Of a stretch of 64,000 nucleotides of DNA, positions 55,261-64,000 are shown one piece after another. The stretch's first letter is position 1. The number at the start of each line of letters is the position of its first letter. The notes beneath the pieces are model-generated. The model saw nothing but the letters and a program-made list of their open reading frames with translations. It searched no databases and had not been told where the DNA came from. Both the position numbers and the translations under genes were made by a program. Origin of the DNA: Nitzschia sp. pyKryTriq1 (Eukaryota > Bacillariophyta > Bacillariophyceae > Bacillariales > Bacillariaceae); assembly GCA_956465555.1 (NCBI GenBank), contig OY101124.1:806001-870000 (forward strand). The letters run 5' to 3'.

Positions 55261-55261
55261 T

Positions 55262-55543
55262 GTGGCAAACGCCTCTACTACTAGAGCACAGGATCGGGAC
55301 GCCGACCTGCAAATGCTAAAGGCAGAACACCCACTTCACTACGTGGACCGGTTGCTTGCACCCGATATTCATGTTTGCTGTTACACAGCCCAACCAGACG
55401 ATCCTTGGAGGATCTATTTACTGGACGAGTTATTGGAGAACGCAGTCCGCTGGTATCATTTGGCTCTGAGCCATATCGGTTCAAACCGATTGCACGACAC
55501 TAGTATGTCAATGCATCTTTATAATAAGAAACCCAAGTCGACT
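55262..55543 (+). mobile_element. Fragment of an LTR-retrotransposon integrase (Ty3/gypsy-like), broken
   Basis: The frame has the feel of the zinc-binding start of a retroelement integrase (LLDELLENAVRWYHLALSH followed by GSNRL). Only this scrap is present; no LTRs or other domains were seen nearby. It is a broken fossil of uncertain age. Confidence 0.5.
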
Positions 55544-55970
55544 AGACTTTTGAAACTATTGTTTCAACTACGGAGGATGGAGTTCGCCGAGTGCCGGAAC
55601 ACCGTACCTGGCACAGACCAGGTAAAGTAGGAGTACATACCAGTACTGTGCATAAGTACCGATAGAAGAGTGGGAGAAGCGAGGTGAGAGGGCAATAATG
55701 AAGATGGACTTGATATGCCCACTGCTTGCATAGTTCTATTGTCACCACCACTGGTACTAACACGCCTGCACGTCGACATGCGTTCTGAATGTAGTATGTA
55801 CATACTGTACCGCTAGTGCTGCTACTGCTGTACACTACTACTCTGTAGATAGAGATAGAAGCTGTATGTGATAATGCCTATTTAATAAAAGCAGTTTGGT
55901 GGCGCTTTGGGATTTACGAGTTCGAGATAGGACTCACTCCACGCACGCATGCAGTTGTTGCTCAACTTAA
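55544..55970. other. Intergenic with palindrome patch; no gene
   Basis: ACCTGGCACAGACCAGGTA and CAGTACTGTGCA motifs lie at 55604-55660 and a TATGTACATACTGTAC motif near 55796. The stretch ends at the TTAA that borders the piggyBac element. Confidence 0.5.
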
Positions 55971-56998
55971 CCGTTTCACACCGACGTGGGCTTTTTCAGC
56001 CCACGCGCTTTTTTTGTGCGCCGCAACACAAAAATCAAAACACGTCGACAGTAACACTTCAACTTCTCGCTTCCTATTGTCATCATTATCAGAGCAAATC
56101 GACATCGTAAAGCATGTAATATACATATACTTGATCATACTTTCGTCGATGCATATTTTTTCACCAAGATTCCAACCTGCTTGAAGAGTCTTCGCTACTG
56201 CATCGATAAATGGTTTGATTTTCTGTAGGGGATGGTATTTGGAATGTCCTTTTGGGTAGATGTGGTCGTTGTCCACAAAATGAAGTGAATGCTGGATTTG
56301 TAGAAAAGCATCACAAGTCATGGTATTCCGTACAAAAGGAACATCAACCCCATAAGGGGACGAAACCCAAAATAGACCAGAGTATCGTATTTTATAGGCA
56401 CCTTGTAGTAATAGTATGCCAAACCAAGCAAGCAGATACCCCGCTGTAACTTTCCGCCACTGTTTGACTCCATTTGAGCCTTCTTTGCCACAACGATGAC
56501 GGGCCTCTGGATCATTCTTGGAACATCGGACAAACATTTTTCTTTTGCGGGGATTTCCATCCTTGTCTGTTGTGCTGGCTTCTTTCACGAATTCCTCTCG
56601 GCCATATTTCTCTGTGCACTTCGCTATGTGGTCCAATAGTTTCCGAGTAATATAGAACAAGAAAAGTACGACGAGACCACCACGAGCTGCGAGTGTACAG
56701 CAACTGCTGGGACCATGAACAGCACCTCCATCTCTCCCTTTATATGTTCGATATCTTCGGGCTCCGCTTCTTTTCCATCAAAAATTGTAGATTCATTGTC
56801 AAATGAACCAGCGAGCAGTGATACAGCCCCAGCAACAATTCCACCGCCACCATGGGCTTGTGCTGGATGTATATAATCATGAGCCAAGTCATCATCATGA
56901 GTGAGAAAGGCTGCTACAGCATCTTCTTCGTCCTCAGATGCGTAGTCGGATGCGTCCTCATCATCACTTCCACCCCTAAAATAATGCAAAGCTGACAT
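55962..56998 (-). pseudogene. piggyBac transposase remnant
   Basis: An upstream frame (56998-56624) starts with ATG and is acidic, as is usual for piggyBac N-termini (GGSDDEDASDYASEDEED). A second frame (56660-55962) carries the DDE_Tnp_1_7 block: VTAGYLLAWFGILLLQGAY, FLQIQHSLHFVDND, and the first catalytic Asp in KICIDESMIKY. The frames overlap around 56624-56660, so a frameshift or an intron lies there. After the first catalytic Asp the frame runs straight into the left terminal repeat (HVGVKRLS) instead of the remaining catalytic Asp residues. It is not functional alone. Confidence 0.85.
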
Positions 56999-57209
56999 AT
57001 ATCTAAATATCGTCTCAAGAAATCACTCAAAAAATAAACTGCTGCCGACTACACAAGGATAGACGCTTGTTCTACTTTCTGTATGAAAGAATTGATCAAT
57101 GGAGGCTCAGAGAGAGTACAGAGGATGGTTATCGCCAAGGTAGTAATTTTTGAGATGCTGCTATCGCCAAAATTCCATCGCGCGAAATTCGTGCTTCGGT
57201 GTGAAACGG
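55971..57209 (-). mobile_element. piggyBac-type DNA transposon, internally deleted, with TTAA target duplication
   Basis: Perfect 14-bp terminal inverted repeats (CCGTTTCACACCGA at 55971-55984; its complement at 57196-57209) are each flanked by TTAA (55967-55970 and 57210-57213), the hallmark of piggyBac. The 1.24-kb unit encodes only the N-terminal half of a piggyBac transposase on the minus strand. A short hairpin (GTGGGCT/AGCCCAC) sits next to the left repeat. The second half of the catalytic domain is missing, so the copy is non-autonomous. Confidence 0.93.
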
Positions 57210-57213
57210 TTAA

Positions 57214-57592
57214 AAATGCCAGGGGTCTTTTATATCGTCATCGTTGCTTGCGATCTCTCGAATGCACAGACTTCCGCAGATGTACGAAGCAACTCCCATC
57301 CAACCGTCAAACGACTTCGTTTTTGGAAGTAGCAGGAAAGAAATGACTCTTGTTAGATAGAGATGACGGTTCATTCATGTACAGGAGGTACCAGAATATA
57401 AAAGCAGCGCGGTCGTAAAATACAAATCAAACTAGAGTACTATTTTCTTACAAATGTGAGATTATGCAGAGGAAATAAGTTTGAAACGATACAGGAGAGT
57501 AATCGCCCATTCAATTAAGGGGCGCTGCCCATTGTTCAGAAAACGCTTCGAGAGGATGGTGCTCAACTAGTTGTCATTCGCTGCAGTTGCCC
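57214..57592. other. Intergenic; no gene recognised
   Basis: Short stretch between the piggyBac element and the 3' end of the HSF gene, with no ORF of note. Confidence 0.5.
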
Positions 57593-58509
57593 TCACACTT
57601 TACATAGATGTGCTGTTGCCATGCCCCGAAAACCGAGCCCTCTCTCGGCGTTTTGGGCGGCGTCGTTTTGGCTCTTCCGGTAGTCCAAAAGATCAGTGCC
57701 CGCCCGTAAAATGATACTTTCGAGTTCGTCATATCGAGCTTCTTCCAATGGAAAAAACTCACATCCTTCGAAAAATAATTTTGGCCCTGCGGTTGGCTGA
57801 AAGTTGTCTCGAGCTTCGTTGTATGCTCCTGGTATCGGAAGCGCGTCTTCAATGGAAAAGTCTTCAAGAACGCAGCCCAAGGCCAAATCAGTGTGCTGGG
57901 AACGCACAGGAATTTCTTTAGAAGTGAACGAGCTCTCCTTTTGATCATCCTTTGGTGGTTTTGCAAGGATATTTTTATGAGTGTTCGGGGATTTTGGTTT
58001 TGTGAGCTTTGACGATGTGTGAAGTGGACTTGTGGCCGACTTGTTGCCTTTCTGTCTGGTCAATAGTTTACAAGGGGCAGGGTGGCCTTTCAAGAAGCTC
58101 GCGTGATAGTACGCCCCCTTTTCGGGGCCATTGGTAGTAACCCGCTCGAATCCCCATAGATTTACTGTTGTAATCGAAATCCATTACGGGCGACGGGTTA
58201 GAGAGTGATTGGACACAAATAGTAATAACCAATCATGCGGAACCTATGATATTCTTTCTCAAAGGAATTCGATTTTGAGTACTCACGTTGCCTTTGATAA
58301 GATTTGTATTTGCTCTGGCGAAAGTAAGCTGGAAGAATGGTGGCGACAAACTCTGGGACCTGGTGAACCTTGAAGGCTTTGCCGTCAGGAAGCCAAGAAA
58401 CAATATGACTCTTCCCTTGTTTCTCACATTCTTCTAGCATCTCATACAGTCGGTAAGGGAACAGCGAGGCGTTGGCATCATTGGATGAAGTGGAAGATTG
58501 GTCCGTCAT
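57593..58509 (-). CDS. Heat-shock-factor-type transcription factor (two exons)
   Basis: Exons are 58509-58287 and 58164-57593 with a 122-nt intron inside the DNA-binding domain, joining as KSYQRQ|LNLWGFERV; 264 residues. The HSF winged helix is clear: FPYRLYEMLEECEKQG, VSWLPDGKAFKV, FRQSKYKSYQRQLNLWGFER, GAYYHASFLKG. The rest is Lys/Ser-rich and then acidic/aromatic without an obvious leucine-zipper oligomerisation domain. Diatoms have a strongly expanded HSF family, many with this short form. It should bind DNA in the nucleus; target genes are unknown. The ATG at 58509 lies 16 residues before the domain, as usual. Confidence 0.94.
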
Positions 58510-60027
58510 CTTTGAAAATACTGTCCAGAGTGGGGGGAGTCAAAAGATATGAGAACACTTCTTGATTTACCGATCGATGTGAGAAGAATGAAACGAGATT
58601 GTCGCACGAGTATCTTTCGGCTTCATTGTCCGATTTCCCCAATCTCGTGAATTTGCGTGTTGGTTTGTGCTGTATCCTCGGACCAGCGAGGAATCGCGAA
58701 CCCCTGTTTCCCTCAGCTTCCGAAAAAGAAAACGGAAGTTTTGAAAGTCAGTGGTTTAATGTTATAGCCCTCACTGCTTCCAAATTACTCCGTCCAGATG
58801 GATCGAAAAGAACGACAATTATCACAACAACCAGTACCGGAAGTGAAACTTCAACGCGTCGGGTTCTGCACAAGTTCGTTCCCACGAGTATTTGGGAATA
58901 AGTGACTGAAGAAGAGGAAACGAGAGAAGCCAGCTAGCTAGTGCGCGCTGAATTTTCGGGACCACGACGCGCGGAGAACGCGTCATCAAAATGCTATTAT
59001 TTAAAAAAAATCAAATACAGCGTCTACACACCGGCGTACCACCAGGTATGATACGAGTATGTGAGTACCAGGTACCGCCGGTCGCTACCGGTACTCTGGC
59101 CCAGCCCTGGCCGTACGAGTACTGTACATGTAGTAAGGTACCTGGTACAGCACTGGTACCAAGAAGTACAGCGCGCTACTGGCATAATTGAAAATTTTCG
59201 CGCATGCAGTATGCAGTTTCACTTCCACGTCTTTCAACGGCTGCGTCAGCTCGTCTACTGGTACGAGTACCGGTAGTTTGGGGGGTCGTCATCGTCGGCC
59301 CCTAATCACGCCGTATGTGCAGTCTGTACTGTACCGGTACCAGTACATTTCCCCAGAAATACAACCGAAGTAGTACTTCCTGGTGGCATGCCCACGCGGT
59401 CTACGTTCGCGCACCATGCGATTGAATAGGTTCGCTCTCGTGTAATGTCACATTTGCGCCTGGCACGACAAAAATGAGGACAGTCCGTAATTATACTTCG
59501 GTGTTGTTCTTGTTGTCGATTTCGCTGCTGCGTTGGTGTTGTTCTTCTTGTCCATTTAGTTGCCATCCTCCTAACAAAACTACGCGTGATAATCCATCGT
59601 ATACTATGGAATATTCTCACTTTACATTTTGTTTCCCCCATTACCACAGGTTCGAGTGGAGACGGACGTGGCTAAAATAATATTGCTAGAGGACACAATT
59701 TGAGAACACCCAAACTCCTGAGTAAAATATTAACATTCAAATATTCGTGTATATATGCGTGCATAACGCGCAGCGAATCGTTGTTCGTGACTTATCGTCT
59801 TCTGCCGCGCAAAATCACGAGACCCTGGAATGAAGTAGTTACCATCCCACTACGGGGACTTCTGGCAGTAAAACCAGCGACCGGTCACTCAGGGGCGATG
59901 GTTGAGGTGGAATGACATCATACGATGTGGCATCAAGCCCTTTGTAATAGACGTAGGTACAACGGGAATATATAATCACCAGGGAGTGTGGGGTATGAGA
60001 AAGACCAAAAGGGGAATGCTCAGATAA
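58510..60027. other. Intergenic 1.5 kb with palindrome patches; no gene
   Basis: Patches lie at about 59030-59165 and 59255-59350 (CCAGGTACCGCC, GGTACCTGGTACAGCACTGGTACC-like). ORFs near 58600 and 59480 have no supporting features. Confidence 0.55.
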
Positions 60028-60339
60028 TGCAAAATTGGACGCAGGCCGTCGAAGTACTATTTGCGGTTATTGTAAGTTCGTTTACTGTGTTGAGTGCCTC
60101 CCGTGTACGTGTCCCAATCACTTGTGTTTGCTGATACTTCGTCGTTTTTGGCTATTGATATGGTTTTCCAGGGAGTCATTTTCTTGGTGTTCACCATCTT
60201 CGTCGTGCTATTCGCACATGCTATGAACCCGGAAGAAGAAATCTTAGATACCGCATGTGACATATCTCAAAAACCAACCTGCAGTAAACATGGAGGCGCA
60301 AAGCGCAAAAATTTGTTAGTCCATGCGACAATCAAGTAG
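60028..60339 (+). CDS. Small single-pass membrane protein with one intron (70 residues)
   Basis: Exon 1 is 60028-60072 (MQNWTQAVEVLFAVI); a 99-nt intron with canonical GTAAGT donor and TTTTCCAG acceptor follows; exon 2 is 60172-60339. Joining is in phase 0. The product has one strong hydrophobic helix (FAVIGVIFLVFTIFVVLFAH) followed by a hydrophilic Cys/Lys-containing tail (NPEEEILDTACDISQ, CSKHGGAKRK). The consensus splice sites and continuation of the membrane helix across the junction support reality. No known family; location probably an internal membrane. Confidence 0.58.
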
Positions 60340-60586
60340 AGCTCATTGGTCCTCCCGTGTCGTTCATTCGATGCTCAGATATGCCTGAATATATGTGTTC
60401 ACTCAAAGGAAGGATAACTTCCTCAGATGTCTCTATCTACTTTGATGAAATTCAATATCCTCATCGCGAAATGAATGCCAAGGTCCAGAACCCACAATCC
60501 ATCTCCCAGCAACGAGGAGACGACTTACCGTTGTTGTTGTTGTTGTTGATGTTGTTGCTATTAATCCAAGAATCAATCGAGATGAT

Positions 60587-61516
60587 TTACGGTGGCCGAG
60601 TTTGAGGTGACGGTCGTTTCGTCTCTCGGAATATGCGATGAGCTTCATCCCAAGCTTGGAGGAATTCCTTCGAGGCAGCAGACCGTTCGGTGCCGCCTTC
60701 TTCTAGACTGATTTCATCAAACTTCAAAAGGGGGCGTTTCCACCAGACAAAGAGCCCCTCCATGGGAACAGCCTTGTGGAGGGTAATCAAGACATATCGT
60801 CGCTGCTCGTCGTTGTCTGTCGGATTTCTCTCAATTGTCCAATCTAGACTTTTCGCCTCGCCATCGTCATCTTGAGACCAATGAACTGGATGTGGCAGGT
60901 CTCCCTCCAACATTGTAAATAATGCTGGAGACGGTCCCGCAGTACCGGTTTGGTGGCTATCCGTATCGGACATCACGCAGCAACGACCCGTGATAACAAG
61001 GCGAGGCTTTTGCGAGCCCGTCGCACAATGTCTATCAGCGTATGGTAGTATACCCTCGACTTGGACTCGCTCAATGGTTTCCTGCTGTTGGGGATGGGTT
61101 AGTAGCTCCAATCGAATTTGGACCGAGTAGCGATCTTGCGACCAATACAGCAGTCGATTATCCACCGTAACCACCGATCCTCCCTTGCTGATCCATGCAT
61201 TCTCTGTAGTAGTATTTTTTGTAGCACCCTCCGATCTTGCTGTCACGATGGCTCGTCGACCTTCTGATGTTTGGTTTGAGGATGGCGGAGGCAAGGTCGA
61301 CGCTGCTAGTAGCTGCTGCTGGGGCTCAATCGCAATAGCAGACCCACCGGCGGCTTGATGATCCTCGACGGAACTACTATCACCAGCACCAGCACCACCA
61401 AAGGTGACTCGACTAGGTGCATCTAGCCGAGTGACCCGTGGACCACTGGCCTCATCTTCGTGTTCGCTGTCGCTATACTCGTCCAGATTATCCCATTTGG
61501 AGTAGTCAATTGGCAT
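60587..61516 (-). CDS. CS-domain (p23/NudC-like) protein
   Basis: Single exon, 309 residues. It starts MPIDYSKWDNLDEYSDSE, a beginning shared by several stramenopile CS-domain proteins. After a Ser/Ala/Gln-rich middle, residues about 125-285 form a CS/HSP20-like beta sandwich: YWSQDRYSVQIRLEL, PRLVITG, LDWTIERN, YVLITLHKA and LFVWWKRPL. CS domains act as HSP90 co-chaperones (p23, SGT1) or in dynein regulation (NudC). The long insertion between early strands is unusual. Cytosolic location is likely. A TTG microsatellite (60530-60560) lies 3' of the stop. Confidence 0.75.
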   Translation of the reverse strand: MPIDYSKWDNLDEYSDSEHEDEASGPRVTRLDAPSRVTFGGAGAGDSSSVEDHQAAGGSAIAIEPQQQLLAASTLPPPSSNQTSEGRRAIVTARSEGATKNTTTENAWISKGGSVVTVDNRLLYWSQDRYSVQIRLELLTHPQQQETIERVQVEGILPYADRHCATGSQKPRLVITGRCCVMSDTDSHQTGTAGPSPALFTMLEGDLPHPVHWSQDDDGEAKSLDWTIERNPTDNDEQRRYVLITLHKAVPMEGLFVWWKRPLLKFDEISLEEGGTERSAASKEFLQAWDEAHRIFRETKRPSPQTRPP

Positions 61517-62470
61517 GTCGTCGAAAACCTATTGTTCACCAACAAGAATCAATTTACCGACACGACTTTTTTTGCAAGGAGAAGCAAGGTCAGGAAAGCG
61601 ATGGCAGCTTAAGAAGTCGCATCGTCATGCTGAGCAATGAGCAAATGGACTTCTCTGGCGATGGGGGACGACGATGAACCATATGTGTGTTTATTATGCA
61701 GGCGGGGAGGACGAGGGAGAGAGACGTACTCCTCGAAAGCGCACGAGAAATGAACGGAGGGGAAGAGAAGGAGCGACAAGCAAAAAGCACGCAGTGAGAA
61801 TAAGCGGATGATGCGAGAAGAAGACGTCTAACCTTCACACGTTTTGGCGCCAAAAATGGAGGACGGACGCAGGCCAGGCATTCCCATCTACTGTATTGGC
61901 TGCAGTTTTTAGTCTTGATGCGAGGGAAATCGTGGCGGAAACCATCACCTTGAGGCGGAATCATCGACACACTCGCTCGCGCGATGCGCCTTATCAATAG
62001 TGTCAGTGGCACACAGTCTTCTCTTCTTCTCTCTTAGCGGTATCCAAGATTACCAGCCAGGTAGTCCAGTACCTGGTACATACTTGTGATGATGGGCAAA
62101 AAGCGGGCGTGGCGCAGAAATGGCCGATACATACAGACACGCAGAAGGCCTGCTTGCGGTCTAAACAAGGAATACTTCCTTGTTGGGCCTCCACGATCGA
62201 ATCCTCTCCTCCTCCTCCTCTCGAGTGCTTGCATGACTTGTCCAACGCTTGGCCACTGTCATCATCCTCCTTCCGCAAACACACAATATTCGTACCGGAG
62301 CCACCGCAAACAACGAACCACATAATACTCGAAAAAGCATTCACTAACATTGACACAACTGCTCTTTCTAGTCCAACGCACTGACTGGACGGACAGATCT
62401 CATACTACAGTATTTGCAATTCCACAACGACTTGGTTCTGCCGGAGAAGCAAGAAGTCAAGCCAGCCACC
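61517..62470. other. Intergenic between divergent genes; no gene recognised
   Basis: Shared upstream region of the CS-domain gene and the DUF6824-like gene. It contains an AGTACCTGGTACA motif near 62070 and a TCCTCC run near 62207. A minus-strand frame at 61590-62012 has no protein-like features. Confidence 0.5.
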
Positions 62471-63142
62471 ATGGGAATCACAGAGCCTAACGAGAATGAC
62501 GTGCTGTGCGGTAGAGGCATGTCGATTCGAACACACGAAGGAAACAAGAAATTTATCAAGCTGATTCATGATCTAAGGGAGGACTACGAGGCCGCGCCGA
62601 AGGGGAATAAGGCATCCGTAGTGAACCGAGTGATGGATGCTATTGAAAACGCAACAGGTCGCTTCTTGCAGAAAAAGGGCGAGCTATGGATCGAGCTCGA
62701 AAGGGAAAAGGCACTTATCAAAACCTCCCAAGCATTTCGAGACTTGCGAGTGGAAGATGGGGGTGTGGCCAGTGGTGGCGCAGCGGTGAAAGCTCCCGGC
62801 ATCAAGCAGCCGCGTCCCGTCAAAAAGTTTGACTACAGTCTGTTGAAGAAACATGCCCCGGCTGGTCGATTCGCGGCGCTTTTGGAACGGTCCGAGAATA
62901 ACAAGAAGAAGAAGAAGGCGTCTGACGGAACTACCGAAGCAATGTCATCCTCGTCTTCGGAAGAGGGCTCGGATGATGAGGATGATTCAGGGAGCGAGAA
63001 CGATGCCGAGTCTGGCGAAGACGGATCTTCTTCTAGTGGTAGCAGCAGCGAAGAAGAAGAAGAAAGCGACCACGGTGGGGACGTCTCGGAAACGGAAACT
63101 GAGGATAGCTTTCCAATGTATCGAGGACCAAAACCAAAATAA
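62471..63142 (+). CDS. DUF6824-like (NDVLCGRG) protein with acidic tail
   Basis: The start is the ATG at 62471 in perfect Kozak context (GCCACCATGG); 223 residues. Upstream in-frame codons lack an ATG. The N-terminal domain opens with ENDVLCGRGMSIRTHEGNKKF and continues with RVMDAIENATGRFL and ALIKTSQAFRDLR, a pattern very frequent in diatom proteins of unknown function and often linked to DNA- or nuclear-associated proteins. The middle is basic (ENNKKKKKAS) and the end is a long Ser/Glu/Asp stretch. A nuclear role is inference. Confidence 0.82.
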   Translation: MGITEPNENDVLCGRGMSIRTHEGNKKFIKLIHDLREDYEAAPKGNKASVVNRVMDAIENATGRFLQKKGELWIELEREKALIKTSQAFRDLRVEDGGVASGGAAVKAPGIKQPRPVKKFDYSLLKKHAPAGRFAALLERSENNKKKKKASDGTTEAMSSSSSEEGSDDEDDSGSENDAESGEDGSSSSGSSSEEEEESDHGGDVSETETEDSFPMYRGPKPK

Positions 63143-63243
63143 GGGGATCGGGATTTGCCGTTGATTGCTGCGGTGTTCGCACTCTACACACTAATACTGT
63201 TGGTAGAAAAGATACCTTTAATAGTTTTTAATGGATCAGAAGT

Positions 63244-64000
63244 TTAGAGTGTCGATAGTGCAAGAACCAATAGCGCTACGGCCTGCCACCTTTCTTTGGA
63301 GGGATTCCATTTGCCGCTAGAGCTCTGTCCATCACCATAGGTCACAAGACTCGTAGAGCCATCTTTGGCAATATAAAAGGCAACGAAATCAATACCATTC
63401 CTCAAGTCGTTTCTCAGCAGAGCATCGTCATCAGCGGCTACAACATCCACCACCAGCTTGTCGAGCCTCAGTTGCTCCAAACAGAAATCTGCAGTGGCGA
63501 TCCTGATGGAGAAGTCGGCATTCCAGTCCAGAACCGTCGCGGAAATACCTCCGACCAGCACACTCACTTCCACCCCATCAATATAACCCTCGACGATCTG
63601 TACTGGTATGATTTGACCACCCGCCGTACGTGGAGTCTCACTGAGCGATGATCCATCATTTGTGAAAAGTGTCACACTATCACTTCTTATTTGCCCGTTA
63701 TATCCTTCCGAATTAAAGGACAATTTTCCAAACTTACGAAAGTCATCAGAAAAGAAACAACGCTAATTAGACATAGGTAGCTTTGAAGTTGCAAGGCCCA
63801 GCGTAAAGCATCTTACCTGCCCGCCATAGGAGCGAATGAAATCAAGCTCACCGATTCCAAGTGGCGCCTGGCGGATCGTTTCGGAAGTGATCGGATTGTC
63901 CGGTGGCATGTATATTATAGGGGTGCTTTTCTGGCTTCCTCCGTTATCAAAAGCATAGAAGTTCAAGAATTGGTTGGCTGTGCTCGTATCCTCAAAGAGG
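63244..64000 (-). CDS. C-terminal part of a secreted/anchored unknown protein (continues off the right edge)
   Basis: Exons are (64000)-63817 and 63732-63244 with an 84-nt intron (GGGCAG|GTAAGA ... CGTAAG|TTTGG), joining as SYGGQ|FGKLSF. At least 224 residues are seen. The sequence is beta-rich (GGQIIPVQIVEGYIDGVEV, DWNADFSIRIATADF) and ends with a hydrophobic tail (WQAVALLVLALSTL), as in GPI- or tail-anchored surface proteins. The N-terminus lies outside the window. No family is recognised. Confidence 0.75.

Noticed and set aside
55262-55630. Host gene reading of the integrase-like frame
   Set aside because: The motif belongs to LTR-retrotransposon integrases and the rest of the frame degenerates into palindrome patch DNA.
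61590-62012. 140-residue minus-strand ORF
   Set aside because: Arg/Ser/Pro-rich without domain, in a divergent promoter region; not supportable.
1-64000. tRNA, rRNA and CRISPR signals
   Set aside because: I looked for tRNA-like arms and B-box-like sequences, conserved rRNA segments and regular spacer arrays and found none that I could support by eye.

Overview
The window is nuclear DNA of a diatom or close stramenopile relative. The evidence is: short GT-AG introns (about 50-200 nt); a plastid-type presequence on 3-dehydroquinate synthase; an isopentenyl-diphosphate isomerase/squalene synthase fusion, known from diatoms; a compact heat-shock-factor-type transcription factor; a gametolysin-type M11 protease; and a protein with the NDVLCGRG (DUF6824-like) domain. 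I cannot name the species. Exon structures below were deduced by reading splice sites and phases by eye.

Layout. 0-5.7 kb: 3' part of a large IQ-motif, tail-anchored protein, cut by the left edge. 5.7-11.2 kb: a MITE-like inverted repeat, a glutathione S-transferase, 3-dehydroquinate synthase and a two-exon ammonium transporter. 12.4-13.8 kb: a 5'-truncated LINE between perfect 13-bp target-site duplications. 14.3-25.2 kb: rRNA-processing factor MRD1/RBM19, a gametolysin, a histidine phosphatase, the SMC5/6 kleisin NSE4 and a cupin-like membrane protein. 25.4-30.8 kb: one very large gene combining two J-domains, SAP, SH3-like, RING-like, RanBP2-type and CCCH-like zinc fingers and two KH domains. 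31.9-37.3 kb: a 13-exon CSC1/OSCA/TMEM63-type channel. 37.4-47.4 kb: a Cys-rich secreted protein, an acidic unknown, a mitochondrial PDK-type kinase and the IDI-SQS fusion. 48-58 kb: a Penelope-like fragment, a LON-domain protein, ALKBH6, a small Copia LTR element, a secreted glycosidase-like protein, a Ty3/gypsy-like integrase scrap, an internally deleted piggyBac bounded by TTAA, and an HSF. 60-64 kb: a tiny two-exon membrane protein, a CS-domain protein, a DUF6824-like protein and the 3' end of a secreted protein cut by the right edge.

The genes do not form one pathway. IDI-SQS feeds sterol synthesis, DHQ synthase the shikimate pathway, AMT nitrogen uptake and PDK-type kinase mitochondrial carbon entry. 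The least ordinary features are the mosaic chaperone/RNA-binding protein, the many intergenic patches of ACCGGTAC/GGTACC-type palindromes (one of which took the LINE insertion), and the well-bounded transposon insertions. I recognised no tRNA, rRNA or CRISPR.
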